From NCBI GenBank assembly GCA_017304475.1, contig JAFKKV010000014.1:62001-126000 (forward strand): DNA of 64,000 nt, given 5' to 3'. Position numbers and translations under genes: made by a program. Shown here piece by piece: positions 43,716 through 53,972 of the stretch. The notes beneath the pieces are model-generated. The model was not told the origin of the DNA and searched no databases. It worked only from the letters and a program-made list of their open reading frames with translations. The DNA is from Hyphomicrobiales bacterium. GTDB taxonomy: Bacteria; Pseudomonadota; Alphaproteobacteria; Rhizobiales; Phreatobacteraceae. The stretch's first letter is position 1. Every line of letters begins with the position of its first letter.

Positions 43716-44377
43716 GCCAGCCGATCCGCGCCCTGATCTTCGACATGGACGGCACCATCGTCGACAATATGCGCTTCCACGACGACGCCTGGGAAATCTT
43801 CCACCAGCGCCACGGCCTGCCATTCGACCGCGACCGGCATTTCGTCCAGACCGCCGGGCGCTCACTCTCCGAGATCTTCGCCGGCCTTTTCCCCGACCTC
43901 TCCGAGGCGCGCCGCATGGCACTCGCCGAAGAGAAGGAGGAGCTCTACCGCGCCGCCTACAAGCCCCACGCGGCGCCGCTCGCCGGCCTGATCGCCCTGC
44001 TCGACAAGGCCGACGCGCTCGGCCTGCCCTCGGCGGTCGCCACCGCGGCGCCGCCGGAGAACATCGCCGTCGTGCTCGACACGCTCGACCTGCGCCGCCG
44101 CTTCAAGGCCATCGCCTCGCCGGCGCTCGGCCTGCGCGGCAAGCCCAATCCCGACATCTTCCTGAAGAGCGCCGAACTCCTGGGCGTGCCGCCGGAAACC
44201 TGCCTGGTCTTCGAGGATGCGCCGCTCGGCGTCGAGGCCGCCCGGCGCGCCGATATGCGGGCGGTCGCGGTCACCACCATGCTGGCGCCCGACGCCTTCG
44301 CCGAATTCCCCAACCGGATCGCGACCATCGCCGATTTCACCGGCTTCGACCTCACGGCCCTGGCGGTGCCGGCCTGA
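43712..44377 (+). CDS. HAD-superfamily hydrolase (beta-phosphoglucomutase-like)
   Basis: This 221-residue phosphatase or mutase has the HAD motif [11 protein letters not shown] (nucleophile and acid/base Asp), motif [10 protein letters not shown], motif III Lys in [10 protein letters not shown] and motif [19 protein letters not shown] helical cap lies between motifs I and II. The subgroup is that of beta-phosphoglucomutase and small sugar phosphatases. It overlaps rimM by 4 bases and trmD by 1 base, so it is co-translated with the RNA-modification genes. The substrate is unknown. Confidence 0.93.
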   Translation: MSQPIRALIFDMDGTIVDNMRFHDDAWEIFHQRHGLPFDRDRHFVQTAGRSLSEIFAGLFPDLSEARRMALAEEKEELYRAAYKPHAAPLAGLIALLDKADALGLPSAVATAAPPENIAVVLDTLDLRRRFKAIASPALGLRGKPNPDIFLKSAELLGVPPETCLVFEDAPLGVEAARRADMRAVAVTTMLAPDAFAEFPNRIATIADFTGFDLTALAVPA

Positions 44378-45072
44378 TGTTTCGCGCGAGCGTCCTGACC
44401 CTCTATCCGGAGATGTTCCCGGGGCCGCTCGGCGTCAGCCTCGCCGGCCGGGCGATGGGCGAAGCTTGGTCGCTCGACACCCTGTTCATCCGCGACTTCA
44501 CCCGGGATCGCCATCGCACCGCCGACGATACGCCGGCCGGCGGCGGGCCCGGCATGGTGATGAAGGCCGACGTGCTGGCGCGTGCCATCGACGCCGCCTC
44601 TCCCGCGGGCGATCCGCGCCCGCGCCTGCTGATGTCGCCGCGCGGCCGGCCCCTGGCCCAGGAGCGCGTGCGCGAACTCGCCGCCGGCCCCGGCGCGATG
44701 ATCCTGTGCGGCCGGTTCGAGGGCGTCGACGAACGCATCATCCAGGCGCGCGGCCTCGAAGAGGTGTCGATCGGCGACTATGTCCTGTCCGGCGGCGAGA
44801 TCGCCGCGCTGGTTCTGCTCGACGCCATCGTCCGGCTACTGCCCGGCGTCATGGGCCACGACCAGTCCGGCACCGAGGAGAGCTTCGAGGCCGACCTGCT
44901 CGAATATCCCCACTACACCCGCCCGCAGGTGTTCGAAGGCCTGGAGATCCCGGCCATCCTGACCTCCGGCGACCACGGCAAGATCGCCAAATGGCGGCGC
45001 GCCGAGGCCGAGCGCATCACGCGCGAGCGCCGGCCCGACCTTTGGGCAAGGATATCAGCCAAAAAGGCGTGA
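44377..45072 (+). CDS. trmD: tRNA (guanine-N1)-methyltransferase TrmD
   Basis: This 231-residue SPOUT-class enzyme methylates G37 of tRNAs next to the anticodon and prevents +1 frameshifting. The trefoil-knot SAM pocket shows in [13 protein letters not shown] and [21 protein letters not shown]; the N-terminus reads [18 protein letters not shown] joins it to the HAD gene. The length fits the family. Confidence 0.97.
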   Translation: MFRASVLTLYPEMFPGPLGVSLAGRAMGEAWSLDTLFIRDFTRDRHRTADDTPAGGGPGMVMKADVLARAIDAASPAGDPRPRLLMSPRGRPLAQERVRELAAGPGAMILCGRFEGVDERIIQARGLEEVSIGDYVLSGGEIAALVLLDAIVRLLPGVMGHDQSGTEESFEADLLEYPHYTRPQVFEGLEIPAILTSGDHGKIAKWRRAEAERITRERRPDLWARISAKKA

Positions 45073-45225
45073 CAAGCCGGAGCTTTTCGCGTATCGAGCC
45101 GCCTTCCGATGGAACCAGGGGTGCAAGCCCCCTTTTATCGGGTCGACCGGGCGCTCGCGCCTGCCCTTCGAATCAAGACCAAAAACATGCCGGACCGCTA
45201 TCGGCCGGCCACAAGGATGACATCC

Positions 45226-45609
45226 ATGAACCTGATCCAGACCCTCGAGGCCGAAGAGGCCGTTCGCGTTCTCGGCGAAAAAACCATTCCGGAATTTGCT
45301 CCCGGCGACACCGTCATCGTCAACGTCAAGGTTCGCGAAGGCGACCGCAGCCGCGTGCAGGCCTATGAAGGCGTCTGCATCTCGCGCTCGGGCGGCGGCC
45401 TGATGGAGAGCTTCACCGTTCGCAAGATCTCCTATGGCGAAGGCGTCGAGCGCGTCTTCCCGGTCTATTCGCCCTCGATCGACTCGATCAAGGTCGTGCG
45501 CCGCGGCAAGGTCCGTCGCGCGAAGCTCTATTACCTGCGCGATCGTCGCGGCAAGTCGGCCCGTATCGCCGAGCGCACCGATGCCCGCGCGAGCACCAAG
45601 GCGAAGTGA
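45226..45609 (+). CDS. rplS: 50S ribosomal protein L19
   Basis: This 127-residue subunit-interface protein has the L19 blocks [28 protein letters not shown] and [22 protein letters not shown], ending [25 protein letters not shown] lies 9 bases before the ATG at 45226; an ATG three codons upstream is also possible. The 153-bp leader after trmD may hold regulatory structure. A strong terminator follows. Confidence 0.98.
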   Translation: MNLIQTLEAEEAVRVLGEKTIPEFAPGDTVIVNVKVREGDRSRVQAYEGVCISRSGGGLMESFTVRKISYGEGVERVFPVYSPSIDSIKVVRRGKVRRAKLYYLRDRRGKSARIAERTDARASTKAK

Positions 45610-45658
45610 TCGGGCAAGTGATCGCCGCGACGGCGAGCCTGATCTGACGGGATTTTCG

Positions 45659-45681
45659 ACGGGGCCTTCGGGCCCCGTTTT
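45659..45681 (+). terminator. Intrinsic terminator after rplS
   Basis: ACGGGGCC / GGCCCCGT forms an 8-bp stem with a TTCG tetraloop, followed by a T run. It lies 49 bases after the rplS stop and ends the ffh-rplS block. Confidence 0.92.
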
Positions 45682-45809
45682 CGTTGCGGCCGGCCGCATC
45701 CGACGAACTGGTTCGGCTCCCTCTGTCGCAATTCGTTTCTACAAAAAATAATTATCGCAAAACAATATTTAAATATGCTACGGCAATTTCTCCGTTCCGG
45801 AGCGCCCGT

Positions 45810-46043
45810 ATGTCCAGCCATTCCCTGATGCCGCGCCTCGCCAGCCGCCCGATGCGGGCATCCTCCGCCGCCCTGCTCATCGGTGCGTCCCTGCTTCTGT
45901 CCGGCTGTGCCGGCGTCAACTGGCAGGCGACCGGCGAGCGCTGGGTCGATTCCGCCTGCCGGCAATCCGGCAATTGCCGGCCAACCTGCGACGATGCGGG
46001 AGCCTTGTCCGGGGTCTGCCGTGGCGCGCCGCGCGGCCGGTAG
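45810..46043 (+). CDS. Small lipoprotein
   Basis: This 77-residue protein has a lipoprotein signal peptide with the lipobox LLSGC (Cys near residue 35) and a 42-residue mature part containing four more cysteines (SACRQSGNCRPTCDDAGALSGVC). It is otherwise featureless. GGAG precedes the ATG at 45810. The upstream region is AT-rich, as expected for a promoter. The Cys-rich tail could form two disulfides in the periplasm. No family was recognised. Confidence 0.72.
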   Translation: MSSHSLMPRLASRPMRASSAALLIGASLLLSGCAGVNWQATGERWVDSACRQSGNCRPTCDDAGALSGVCRGAPRGR

Positions 46044-46074
46044 AGCATGATCACCTCACGCAGTGGAGCGGCCT

Positions 46075-46270
46075 TGCACAAAGGTTAGCCGCCCTTCGAG
46101 GCTCGCTTCGCTCGCACCTCAGGATGAGGGGTGTAGAGTATTGCAGCAATGGCGGTATAGGGCACACGAAACGCTCGACGCTTCATGAGTAACGTCGATG
46201 CGATGCACTTTCGCTCCTCATCCTGAGGTGCGAGCGAAGCGAGCCTCGAAGGACGGCTAACCTCCGTGCA
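46075..46270. repeat. 55-bp near-perfect inverted repeat, REP/BIME-like
   Basis: Arms at 46075-46129 and 46216-46270 match over 55 bases with three mismatches, around an 86-base spacer. The core CCTCATCCTGAGGTGCGAGC resembles extragenic repeats I associate with alphaproteobacterial genomes. It fills most of the 291-bp gap between the convergent lipoprotein and Bug receptor genes. It may form a large cruciform, stop transcription from both sides, or be a mobile REP pair. Confidence 0.85.
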
Positions 46271-46334
46271 GAGCTCGAATCCGAGATAATCGCACTCTCG
46301 CGCCCGGCGCGGCCCTTTGGCTCCTGGCCGACCT

Positions 46335-47306
46335 TCACTCGATCTTGGCGCCCGAGGTCCGCACGATCTCGGCCCAGACCTTCAAATCGGCTTCCAGCTT
46401 GGCGGCCAGTTCGGCCGGCGTGGAGGCGACGATATCGGCGCCCTGCTGGGCGAATTTCGCCTTCATCTCCGGCCGCGCCAAAGCCGCGTGGGTGGCGGTC
46501 ACCAGCTTGTCGATGACCGGCTGCGGCGTGCCGGCGACGCCATAGATAGCGATCCACAATTCGGCGTCGAAACCCGGCACGGTCTCGGCGATCGCCGGCA
46601 CGTCGGGAATATTGGCGTTGCGCTTCAGCGTCGACACGCCGAGCGCGCGCACCGTTCCGGCCTGGATCTGGCTGATCACCGCCGGCAGGTTGGAGAAGGT
46701 GATCGGCACATGGCCGGCGATGACGTCGCTCAGCGCCGGCGCGATGCCGCGATAGGGGATGTGCTTCAGGTCGATGCCGGCGCGCGACTTCAGCATCTCG
46801 CCGACCAGGTGATTGAGCGTGCCGTTGCCGGCCGAGGCATATTGATAGTCGCCGGGCTTTTCCTTGGCCATGCGGATCAGGTCGGCGATCGTCCTGGCCG
46901 AGAAGCTCGGATTGACCACCAGGACGTTGGGCACCGTGCCGAGCATGGAGATCGGCGCGAAATCCTTCACCGGGTCGAAGCCGGTGCGGGCATAAAGCGC
47001 CGGATTGATCGCCTGGCTCGCCGAAATCGTCACCAGCAGCGTATAGCCGTCCGGCGTCGAGCGCGCCGCGGCCTGCGAGCCGAGATTGCCGCCGGCGCCG
47101 GCCCGGTTCTCGACCACGAAACGCTGGCCCATCACCTCCGACAGCGCCTCCGCGATGATCCGGGCAATAATGTCATTGGCCCCACCCGGCGCCTGCGGCA
47201 CCATGACGGTGACCGGTCGGTTCGGATAGTCGGCCTGCGCGAAGGCCGGCGCGGCGAGCGCCGAGGACAGAAGGCCGAGCGTGGCGCGACGGGTGAAGGC
47301 AGGCAT
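46335..47306 (-). CDS. Bug-family (TctC-like) periplasmic solute receptor, copy 1
   Basis: This 323-residue receptor has a signal peptide (residues 1-24, ending AFA, possibly Tat from TRRATLG) and the tripartite-tricarboxylate receptor domain: YPNRPVTVMVPQAPGGANDIIARIIAE, VENRAGAGGNLGSQAAAR and HIPYRGIAPALSDVIAGHVPI. GGAG lies ahead of the ATG at 47306. No TctAB membrane genes are adjacent, as is common for this family, whose orphans are often very numerous in a genome. The ligand is probably a carboxylate but is not determined. Confidence 0.91.
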   Translation of the reverse strand: MPAFTRRATLGLLSSALAAPAFAQADYPNRPVTVMVPQAPGGANDIIARIIAEALSEVMGQRFVVENRAGAGGNLGSQAAARSTPDGYTLLVTISASQAINPALYARTGFDPVKDFAPISMLGTVPNVLVVNPSFSARTIADLIRMAKEKPGDYQYASAGNGTLNHLVGEMLKSRAGIDLKHIPYRGIAPALSDVIAGHVPITFSNLPAVISQIQAGTVRALGVSTLKRNANIPDVPAIAETVPGFDAELWIAIYGVAGTPQPVIDKLVTATHAALARPEMKAKFAQQGADIVASTPAELAAKLEADLKVWAEIVRTSGAKIE

Positions 47307-47487
47307 GGCATGGGCTCCGGACAGGCGAACAAGCGGCGGGGCCGGAAAATGGCACGGCTGACCGCGCCGATGGAAGAGCCATCGGTGACGCGGGCATTGC
47401 TTCGCTGCTGACAGGGGGTGGCAGCAGCATGGCGGCCGGGCGGCCGTACCTCTTCCGTTCCGGCGTTTCCCAGCCCATATTGCCGCC

Positions 47488-50154
47488 ATGCCGAAAGCGC
47501 CGAAGCAGCCTGCCGCCGAAGTTCCGCGATCCCCGACGGCGTCCTCGCCCGCCACGAGGGCGACGAAGGCCGCGCCGAAGGATTCGAAGCCGAAAACCCC
47601 GCGATCGAAAGCTTCCAAGCCGGAGTTGCAGCCGCTCGGGCCGGCTTTGGCCGAGCTGTTGAACCCGGCGATCAACCGTGGCACGGCCGGCGTCGGTTCG
47701 CAGACCGGTTTCGGCGAAGCGCCGCAGGCGGGCTTCCAGGCCGAGGCGACCTTGGCCGACAAGGCGCTGGCGCACCGGCTCGGCATCAATGTCGAACAGG
47801 CTCAAGCGCTCGATATCGAGAGCGAGATCGGCGCCTCCGGCGTCACCGCCACAGTCAAGGCGCTGGAGCGGCTGATCCAGGAGGGCCGGCCCGAGGTCAA
47901 CGGCCAGGTCTGGCTGCCGCACAAGCCGGCACGGCCAGAGAAGTGGGAAGGCGGCAAGTCTTTCGAGCTGGTCTCCGACTTCGAACCGGCCGGCGACCAG
48001 CCGACCGCCATCGCCGAACTGGTCGACGGCCTCAACCGGCAGGAGCGCGACCAGGTGCTGCTCGGCGTCACCGGCTCGGGCAAGACCTTCACCGCCGCCC
48101 AGATCATCGCCCAGACCCAGCGGCCGGCCATCGTGCTGGCGCCCAACAAGACACTGGCCGCCCAGCTCTATGGCGAGTTCAAGTCGTTCTTCCCCAACAA
48201 TGCGGTGGAGTATTTCGTCTCCTATTACGACTATTACCAGCCGGAAGCCTATGTGCCGCGCTCGGACACCTATATCGAGAAGGAATCCTCGATCAACGAG
48301 CAGATCGACCGGATGCGCCACTCGGCCACCCGCGCTTTGCTCGAACGCGACGACGTGATCATCGTCGCCTCGGTCTCCTGCATCTACGGCATCGGCTCGG
48401 TCGAGACCTATACGGCCATGACCTTCGGCGTGAAGGTCGGCGAGAAGCTCGACCAGCGCCAGCTGATCGCCGACCTGATCGCCCTGCAATACAAGCGCAC
48501 CCAGATGGATTTCTCGCGCGGCACCTTCCGGGTGCGCGGCGATACCATCGAACTGTTCCCGGCCCACCTGGAAGACCGCGCCTGGCGCATCGGCCTGTTC
48601 GGCGACGAGGTCGAGTCGATCCACGAATTCGACCCTTTGACCGGCCAGAAGAATGCCGACCTGTCCTTCGTCAAGGTCTATGCCAATTCGCACTATGTGA
48701 CGCCGCGCCCGACCCTGGTCCAGGCCATTACGGGCATCAAGGAAGAGCTGCGCTGGCGGCTCGAGGAGCTGAACAAGGCCGGCCGCCTGCTCGAGGCCCA
48801 GCGGCTCGAGCAGCGCACCTTGTTCGACCTGGAAATGATGGAAGCCACCGGCTCCTGCGCCGGCATCGAGAATTATTCGCGCTGGCTGACCGGCCGCCGC
48901 CCGGGTGAGCCGCCGCCGACTTTGTTCGAATATGTCCCCGACAACGCCCTGGTCTTCGTCGACGAGAGCCATGTCACAGTGCCGCAGATCGGCGGCATGT
49001 ATCGCGGCGACTTCCGGCGCAAGGCGACGCTGGCGGAATATGGCTTCCGCCTGCCCTCCTGCATGGACAACCGTCCTCTGCGCTTCGAGGAATGGGAGGC
49101 GATGCGGCCGCAGACCGTCCACGTCTCGGCGACGCCGGGCGGCTGGGAGCTGGAACAGACCGGCGGTGTCTTCGCCGAGCAGGTGATCCGCCCGACCGGC
49201 CTGATCGACCCGCCCTGCATCATCCGCCCCGCCCGCACCCAGGTCGACGACCTCATCGGCGAGGTCAAGGCGACGGCCGCTGCCGGCTATCGCTCGCTGG
49301 TCACCGTGCTGACCAAGCGCATGGCCGAGGACCTGACCGAATATCTGCACGAGCAGGGCGTCCGCGTCCGCTACATGCATTCCGACATCGATACGATCGA
49401 ACGCATCGAGATCCTCCGGGATCTCCGGCTCGGCGCCTTCGACGTGCTTGTCGGCATCAACCTGCTGCGCGAGGGCCTCGACATTCCCGAATGCGCGCTG
49501 GTCGCCATTCTCGATGCCGACAAGGAGGGCTTCCTGCGCTCCGAGACCTCGCTGATCCAGACCATCGGCCGCGCCGCCCGCAATGTCGACGGCCGGGTGC
49601 TGCTCTATGCCGACCAGATGACCGGTTCGCTGGAGCGCGCCATCGCCGAGACCAACCGGCGGCGCGAGAAGCAGGAGGCCTATAACGCCGCCCATGGCAT
49701 CACGCCGCAGAGCATCAAACGCGCCATCTCGCAGATCCTCGACTCGGTCTACGAGAAAGACCATGTCACCGTCGATGCCGGCCTGACCAAGAGCGGCGCT
49801 TCCGTCGGCCACAATCTCGCGGCCGTCACCGCCGATCTCGAAAAGCGCATGCGCGAGGCCGCCGCCGACCTGCGCTTCGAGGAGGCCGCGCGCCTGCGCG
49901 ACGAATTGAAGCGCCTGCGCGAGACCGAGCTTGCCGTGATGGACGACCCGCTGGCGCGCCAGCAGACCGTCGACGACAAGACCGGCGGCTATCGCGGCGA
50001 ACGCAAATACGGCAAGGCGGCCAACCTGCCGCCGTCACGCGCGACCAAGCCGGATCTCGACAGCATGGGCCCGGGCACCGATCGCGAAGTGCCTGTCGGC
50101 GCCGAGGCGCGCCACAAGGGCGGCGGCAAGCCGAGGCGGGGCTGGAAGCGCTGA
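47488..50154 (+). CDS. uvrB: Excinuclease ABC subunit B with long N-terminal extension
   Basis: This 888-residue UvrB carries damage verification in nucleotide excision repair. The helicase core begins near residue 157. Walker A is GVTGSGKT (193-200), the beta-hairpin is [12 protein letters not shown], Walker B-like is FVDESHVT, and motif VI is QTIGRAARN. The UvrC-binding UVR domain ([26 protein letters not shown]) is intact, followed by a basic tail of about 80 residues. Compared with the 673-residue E. coli protein it has an extra N-terminal region of about 155 residues, of which the first 50 are Lys/Pro/Ala-rich. Confidence 0.97.
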   Translation: MPKAPKQPAAEVPRSPTASSPATRATKAAPKDSKPKTPRSKASKPELQPLGPALAELLNPAINRGTAGVGSQTGFGEAPQAGFQAEATLADKALAHRLGINVEQAQALDIESEIGASGVTATVKALERLIQEGRPEVNGQVWLPHKPARPEKWEGGKSFELVSDFEPAGDQPTAIAELVDGLNRQERDQVLLGVTGSGKTFTAAQIIAQTQRPAIVLAPNKTLAAQLYGEFKSFFPNNAVEYFVSYYDYYQPEAYVPRSDTYIEKESSINEQIDRMRHSATRALLERDDVIIVASVSCIYGIGSVETYTAMTFGVKVGEKLDQRQLIADLIALQYKRTQMDFSRGTFRVRGDTIELFPAHLEDRAWRIGLFGDEVESIHEFDPLTGQKNADLSFVKVYANSHYVTPRPTLVQAITGIKEELRWRLEELNKAGRLLEAQRLEQRTLFDLEMMEATGSCAGIENYSRWLTGRRPGEPPPTLFEYVPDNALVFVDESHVTVPQIGGMYRGDFRRKATLAEYGFRLPSCMDNRPLRFEEWEAMRPQTVHVSATPGGWELEQTGGVFAEQVIRPTGLIDPPCIIRPARTQVDDLIGEVKATAAAGYRSLVTVLTKRMAEDLTEYLHEQGVRVRYMHSDIDTIERIEILRDLRLGAFDVLVGINLLREGLDIPECALVAILDADKEGFLRSETSLIQTIGRAARNVDGRVLLYADQMTGSLERAIAETNRRREKQEAYNAAHGITPQSIKRAISQILDSVYEKDHVTVDAGLTKSGASVGHNLAAVTADLEKRMREAAADLRFEEAARLRDELKRLRETELAVMDDPLARQQTVDDKTGGYRGERKYGKAANLPPSRATKPDLDSMGPGTDREVPVGAEARHKGGGKPRRGWKR

Positions 50155-50328
50155 GGGCCGCGCGGCCGGCGCTCGCGCGGAGCCGTGCGTCCCGCGCCAA
50201 GCCCCGGCCCTGCCGTAGCGTGGGCTGTCTTACCGACAATCCCCAACATGACAGGCCCGGCCTTCCCCCGCACTCTGCATGCGGCGCGCCGATCATTGGG
50301 GAATGACGGCCGCCGCGGGGGGATCGCG

Positions 50329-51174
50329 ATGGACTTTGCCGGACCGGCGCGCTGGGCGCTGATGGTCATCACCTGCGTCGGCCTGACATCGGCGGCCGGC
50401 GCGCAGAGCCTGGTCGATCGCGGCCGCAGCCTGATGCAGGGTGTGGTCGCCTGTGGCAATTGCCATACGCCGCTGACGCCGAACGGCCCGGCGCCGGGCA
50501 TGGAGCTGGCCGGCCGGCTGATGGCCGACGAGCCGCCCTTCACCGCCTATGCGCCCAACATCACGCCGGACCCCGAGACCGGCATCGGCCGCTGGACCGA
50601 TGAGCAGATCATCGCGGCGATCCGCGAAGGCAAGCGCCCGGATGGCTCGATCATCGGGCCGCCCATGCCGATCCCGTTCTATCGCGGCATGTCGGATGAC
50701 GACGCCAAGGCGATCGTCGCCTATCTGCGACAGGTCCCGGCGGTCAGGAACCAGGTGGCACGCTCGGTCTACCGCATTCCATTGCCGGCAAATTACGGCC
50801 CGCCGGTCGGTGCCGTCGCGGCGCCGCCGCGCACCGACAGGCTCGCCTATGGCGCCTATCTCGCCGGCCCGCTCGGTCATTGCCTGGAATGCCATTCGGC
50901 CCGCCTGCCGAACGGCGCGCCCGATATCGCCAGCGGCCTGGGCGCGGGTGGCATGACGTTCAACGGCCCCTGGGGCATCAGTCACGCCGCCAACCTGACG
51001 CCGACCAATCTCGCCCGCTACCGCGACGACCAGGTGAAGGCCATGATCACGACGGGCAAGCGGCCCGACGGCTCGTCCATGCTGCCGCCCATGGCCTATG
51101 GCTTCTATCGCAATATTCCGGCTGACGATCTCGACGCCATCGTCGCTTTCTTGAGGACCTTGCCGGCGAAATAG
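50329..51174 (+). CDS. Diheme c-type cytochrome
   Basis: This 281-residue periplasmic protein has a signal peptide (residues about 8-26, ending AGA) and two cytochrome c domains with heme motifs CGNCH and CLECH. Each domain has a Met-containing sixth-ligand region (PPMPIPFYRGMS and LPPMAYGFYRNI) and a final helix (AIVAYLRQVPAV, AIVAFLRTLPAK). The pattern matches the cytochrome subunits of alcohol, aldehyde or gluconate dehydrogenase complexes, but no dehydrogenase lies next to it. GGGGGG precedes the ATG at 50329. Confidence 0.92.
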   Translation: MDFAGPARWALMVITCVGLTSAAGAQSLVDRGRSLMQGVVACGNCHTPLTPNGPAPGMELAGRLMADEPPFTAYAPNITPDPETGIGRWTDEQIIAAIREGKRPDGSIIGPPMPIPFYRGMSDDDAKAIVAYLRQVPAVRNQVARSVYRIPLPANYGPPVGAVAAPPRTDRLAYGAYLAGPLGHCLECHSARLPNGAPDIASGLGAGGMTFNGPWGISHAANLTPTNLARYRDDQVKAMITTGKRPDGSSMLPPMAYGFYRNIPADDLDAIVAFLRTLPAK

Positions 51175-51240
51175 CCTGGCTCGGGCCGGCCGAGGCGTTT
51201 CCGCCGCGACCGGCGCGGCGGAAATCGCCCCTATCGGCGC

Positions 51241-51591
51241 TCAGCGCTGGCGGGCGATGATCTTGTCCTTGATGCCGTCATAGACGCCCTGCGGGATGAT
51301 GTTCCGGTTGGGCAGGTCGTCCTTGCCGCGATAGGGGCGGCCGCGAATGATCGCGTCGGCGCGGGCTTCGCCGATGCCGGTCAGGGTCATCAGCTCCGCG
51401 CGGGTCGCCGAGTTGATGTCGATCAGCGCCGATTGCGGCGTGGTCGCGGCGGGGCGAGCGGGCGTCGCCGGGGCCGCGGCCGCCGGCGGCGTCGCCGGGC
51501 GAGCCGGTGTCGCCGGCTGGGTCGCCTGGGCGAAGGCTCCGGTGGCGGCGCCGGCCGCGAGAGCGCCGGCGAGAAGCAGAGTCCTGAACAT
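51241..51591 (-). CDS. Secreted helix-hairpin-helix (ComEA-like) protein
   Basis: This 116-residue protein has a signal peptide (residues 1-22, ending AFA), a Pro/Ala/Thr-rich linker (about residues 23-50) and a C-terminal helix-hairpin-helix domain: LIDINSATRAELMTLTGIGEARADAIIRGRPYRG. Such periplasmic HhH proteins bind DNA non-specifically, as ComEA does in natural uptake, but many alphaproteobacterial members are uncharacterised. The ATG at 51591 gives a normal signal peptide. Confidence 0.87.
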   Translation of the reverse strand: MFRTLLLAGALAAGAATGAFAQATQPATPARPATPPAAAAPATPARPAATTPQSALIDINSATRAELMTLTGIGEARADAIIRGRPYRGKDDLPNRNIIPQGVYDGIKDKIIARQR

Positions 51592-51736
51592 GGTGGTCTC
51601 CCTGGTCGTGGAGGGCCATCCTTGGCCCCGAATCGGGCGCCTTCGCGCCGAAGCTGTGGCGACAGCCGAGCACCATCGCGCGTCCGACTCAATCCGGTGT
51701 GTCCCTATGAAGCGGCGGCGAACTTCGCCGCCGCCG

Positions 51737-53032
51737 CTAGACGGCCGCCGGCAAGGGCAGGCTCCGGTCCTCCTCCGCGTCGAAGGCGCCCGACAGGGCC
51801 CGCTCCATCTGTACGTCGTCGCGGGCATTTTCCCATTTGGCCACCACCATGGTGGCGACGCCATTGCCGATGAGATTGGTAAGGGCGCGCGCTTCCGACA
51901 TGAAGCGGTCGACGCCAAGGATCAGCGCCACGCCCTCCACCGGGATCTTGCCGTGCAGCGCCGACAGCGTCGCCGCCAGCACGATGAAACCCGAGCCGGT
52001 GACGCCGGCCGCGCCCTTGGAGGTGAGCAGCAGGATGCCGAGCAAGGTCAGCTGTTCGGTGAAGCTCAGCGGAATGTTCAGGGCCTGGGCGATGAACAGG
52101 GCCGCCATGGTCAGATAGATGCAGGTGCCATCGAGATTGAAGGAATAGCCCGTCGGCACCACCAGGCCGACCACCGGCTTGGCGCAGCCGGCCTTTTCCA
52201 GCTTCTCCATCAGCCGCGGCAGGGCCGCTTCCGACGACGAGGTGCCGAGCACCAGCATCAGCTCCTGGCGGATATAGCGGATGAACCGCCAGAGCGAGAA
52301 ACCGGACAGCCAGGCGACCGCGTTGAGCACCACGAAGATGAACAGGATGCAGGCGGCATAGACGGCCACCATGATCTCGAACAGGTTGGCCAGCGTCGCC
52401 GTGCCGAATTTGCCGACGGTGAAAGCCATCGCGCCGAAAGCCCCGAGCGGCGCCAGATACATCACCATGGTGACGATCTTGAAGAAGGCCTGCGACAGCT
52501 GCTCCAGCAGGTCCAGGATCTTCTCGCCGGCGCTGCCGAGCTGGGTCAGCGCGATGCCGAACAGGATCGAGAACAGCAGGATCTGCAGGAGGTCGCCCTT
52601 GGCGAAGGCATCGACCACCGAGTTCGGGATGATGTTGAGGAAGAAGTCGACGGTCGACTGCTCGGCGGCGGCGGCCTGATAGGAGGCGATCGACTTGGCG
52701 TCGAGCTTGGCCGGATCGGCGTTGAAGCCGGCGCCCGGCCGCCAGACATTGGCGACCAGGAGGCCGATGGCGAGCGCCGCCGTGGTCAAGACCTCGAAAT
52801 AGACGATGGACTTGAGCCCGACGCGGCCGAGCGACTTCAGGTCGTTCATCTTGGCGATGCCGATGCTGACGGTGAGAAAGATCACCGGCGCGATGAGCAT
52901 CTTGATCAGCTTGATGAAGCCGGTGCCGAAGGGCTGCATCGCGACGCCGAGATCAGGAAAGAAATGGCCGAGCAGGACGCCGATGAAAATGCCCAGCAGC
53001 ACCTGGACGTAAAGCGATTTCAAATGATGCAT
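51737..53032 (-). CDS. dctA: C4-dicarboxylate:cation symporter DctA (DAACS family)
   Basis: This 431-residue inner-membrane transporter imports succinate, fumarate and malate with protons or sodium. The blocks [37 protein letters not shown] (serine-rich hairpin 1 region), [37 protein letters not shown] and [26 protein letters not shown] are characteristic. The length fits. No dctBD two-component genes are adjacent and no sigma-54 promoter was seen upstream. Confidence 0.95.
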   Translation of the reverse strand: MHHLKSLYVQVLLGIFIGVLLGHFFPDLGVAMQPFGTGFIKLIKMLIAPVIFLTVSIGIAKMNDLKSLGRVGLKSIVYFEVLTTAALAIGLLVANVWRPGAGFNADPAKLDAKSIASYQAAAAEQSTVDFFLNIIPNSVVDAFAKGDLLQILLFSILFGIALTQLGSAGEKILDLLEQLSQAFFKIVTMVMYLAPLGAFGAMAFTVGKFGTATLANLFEIMVAVYAACILFIFVVLNAVAWLSGFSLWRFIRYIRQELMLVLGTSSSEAALPRLMEKLEKAGCAKPVVGLVVPTGYSFNLDGTCIYLTMAALFIAQALNIPLSFTEQLTLLGILLLTSKGAAGVTGSGFIVLAATLSALHGKIPVEGVALILGVDRFMSEARALTNLIGNGVATMVVAKWENARDDVQMERALSGAFDAEEDRSLPLPAAV

Positions 53033-53342
53033 GACGCGTCTCCCCTCGGCGGATGGGAGGACCGGACATTCGCGGCGTCGCCTGCGAAGGCACGGCCCGG
53101 ATGCTTGTCATTATCTCCGGGTTAGCGGCCTTGGGCGCCCGCCACAATCGGGCTTAGCGCGTAGTCCCGTCAGGGTTTTCCGCCCTGGCCGGGCCGGCGC
53201 GCGATCAGGCGCGCGGCGTCCGCCTCAAATTCGCCTGTCTTGCGGCTTGTTATAAGAAAGCGAACGTTCATTCACTTTTTGCATTGCAAAAAAGTCTGTT
53301 CACCGATAATGACGCGGCGTCAGCCGAGGTGCCATCCAGACC
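53033..53342. other. 310-bp divergent region between dctA and the TetR efflux operon
   Basis: No gene is seen. The tetR-proximal third is AT-rich and carries the operator candidates at 53262-53295. The dctA-proximal part shows no clear promoter elements or hairpins. Confidence 0.5.
53262..53295. promoter_or_regulatory. TetR-type operator candidates ahead of the RND efflux operon
   Basis: The palindrome GAACGTTC (53262-53269) is followed by the near-perfect inverted repeat ACTTTTTGCA-T-TGCAAAAAAGT (53274-53295), which has one extra A. Both lie 48-81 bases before the tetR start. GAACGTTCA-type sites are frequent for TetR/AcrR repressors of efflux pumps. Confidence 0.55.
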
Positions 53343-53963
53343 ATGCCGCGTATCGACGAGATCCAACGCACCGACCGCAAGACGACGATCCTGGACGCTG
53401 CCGAGCGCTGCTTCGTGCGCTCGGGTTTTCACGGCGCGACCATGGCCGAGATCTGCGGCGAGGCCGGCATGAGCCCGGGCAATCTCTACCGTTATTTCCG
53501 GTCCAAGGAAGCGATGATCGAAGGTCTTTGCGAGCGCGATCTCGCCGAGGCCGCCGAGGGCTTCGAAGCCCTCGCCACCGCCGACGACCTGTGGGCCTCG
53601 TTCCGGGCGCTCGCCTATTTCCATCTGGTCGAAGAACCCCGTGCCAGTTGCGGCATGTGGATCGAGATCATGTCGGAGGCGGCGCGCAACCCGCAGATCG
53701 CGGCGCTACGCGTCAAGACCGACGAATTCATCTACCAGCAGCTTTATGGCGCATTGGAGACGGCCCGCGCGCGCGGCCATACCGAGCCCCATGCCGATCT
53801 CGAACGCACCGTGCAGTTCATGATCACCTTTGCCGACGGGCTGATGCTGCGCCGCGTCCGCGATCCCGATTTCGACCCGGTTCCCCATCTCGAGATCATG
53901 TTCGACGTCATGCGCTCCATGCTGCTGACGCCGCTCGCCCCATCCAACGACAACCTGACCTGA
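53343..53963 (+). CDS. TetR/AcrR-family transcriptional regulator
   Basis: This 206-residue repressor has the TetR helix-turn-helix (KTTILDAAERCFVRSGFHGATMAEICGEAGMSPGNLYRYFRSKEAMI, residues 12-58) and a helical C-terminal ligand domain. Nine bases separate it from the adaptor gene of an RND pump, so it probably represses the operon that includes itself. The GAACGTTC palindrome upstream is the likely operator. AGGTG precedes the start. Confidence 0.93.
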   Translation: MPRIDEIQRTDRKTTILDAAERCFVRSGFHGATMAEICGEAGMSPGNLYRYFRSKEAMIEGLCERDLAEAAEGFEALATADDLWASFRALAYFHLVEEPRASCGMWIEIMSEAARNPQIAALRVKTDEFIYQQLYGALETARARGHTEPHADLERTVQFMITFADGLMLRRVRDPDFDPVPHLEIMFDVMRSMLLTPLAPSNDNLT

Positions 53964-53972
53964 AGCCGCCAC

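Noticed and set aside
46075..46270. Possible CRISPR-like or IS terminal repeats.
   Set aside because: Only two arms in inverted orientation with no transposase gene between them (86 bases), and no repeated spacer pattern.
47173..49812. An 879-codon open frame antisense to uvrB.
   Set aside because: Same shadow effect; its translation is Leu/Ala/Asp/Gly-rich without domains, whereas the plus strand encodes complete UvrB.
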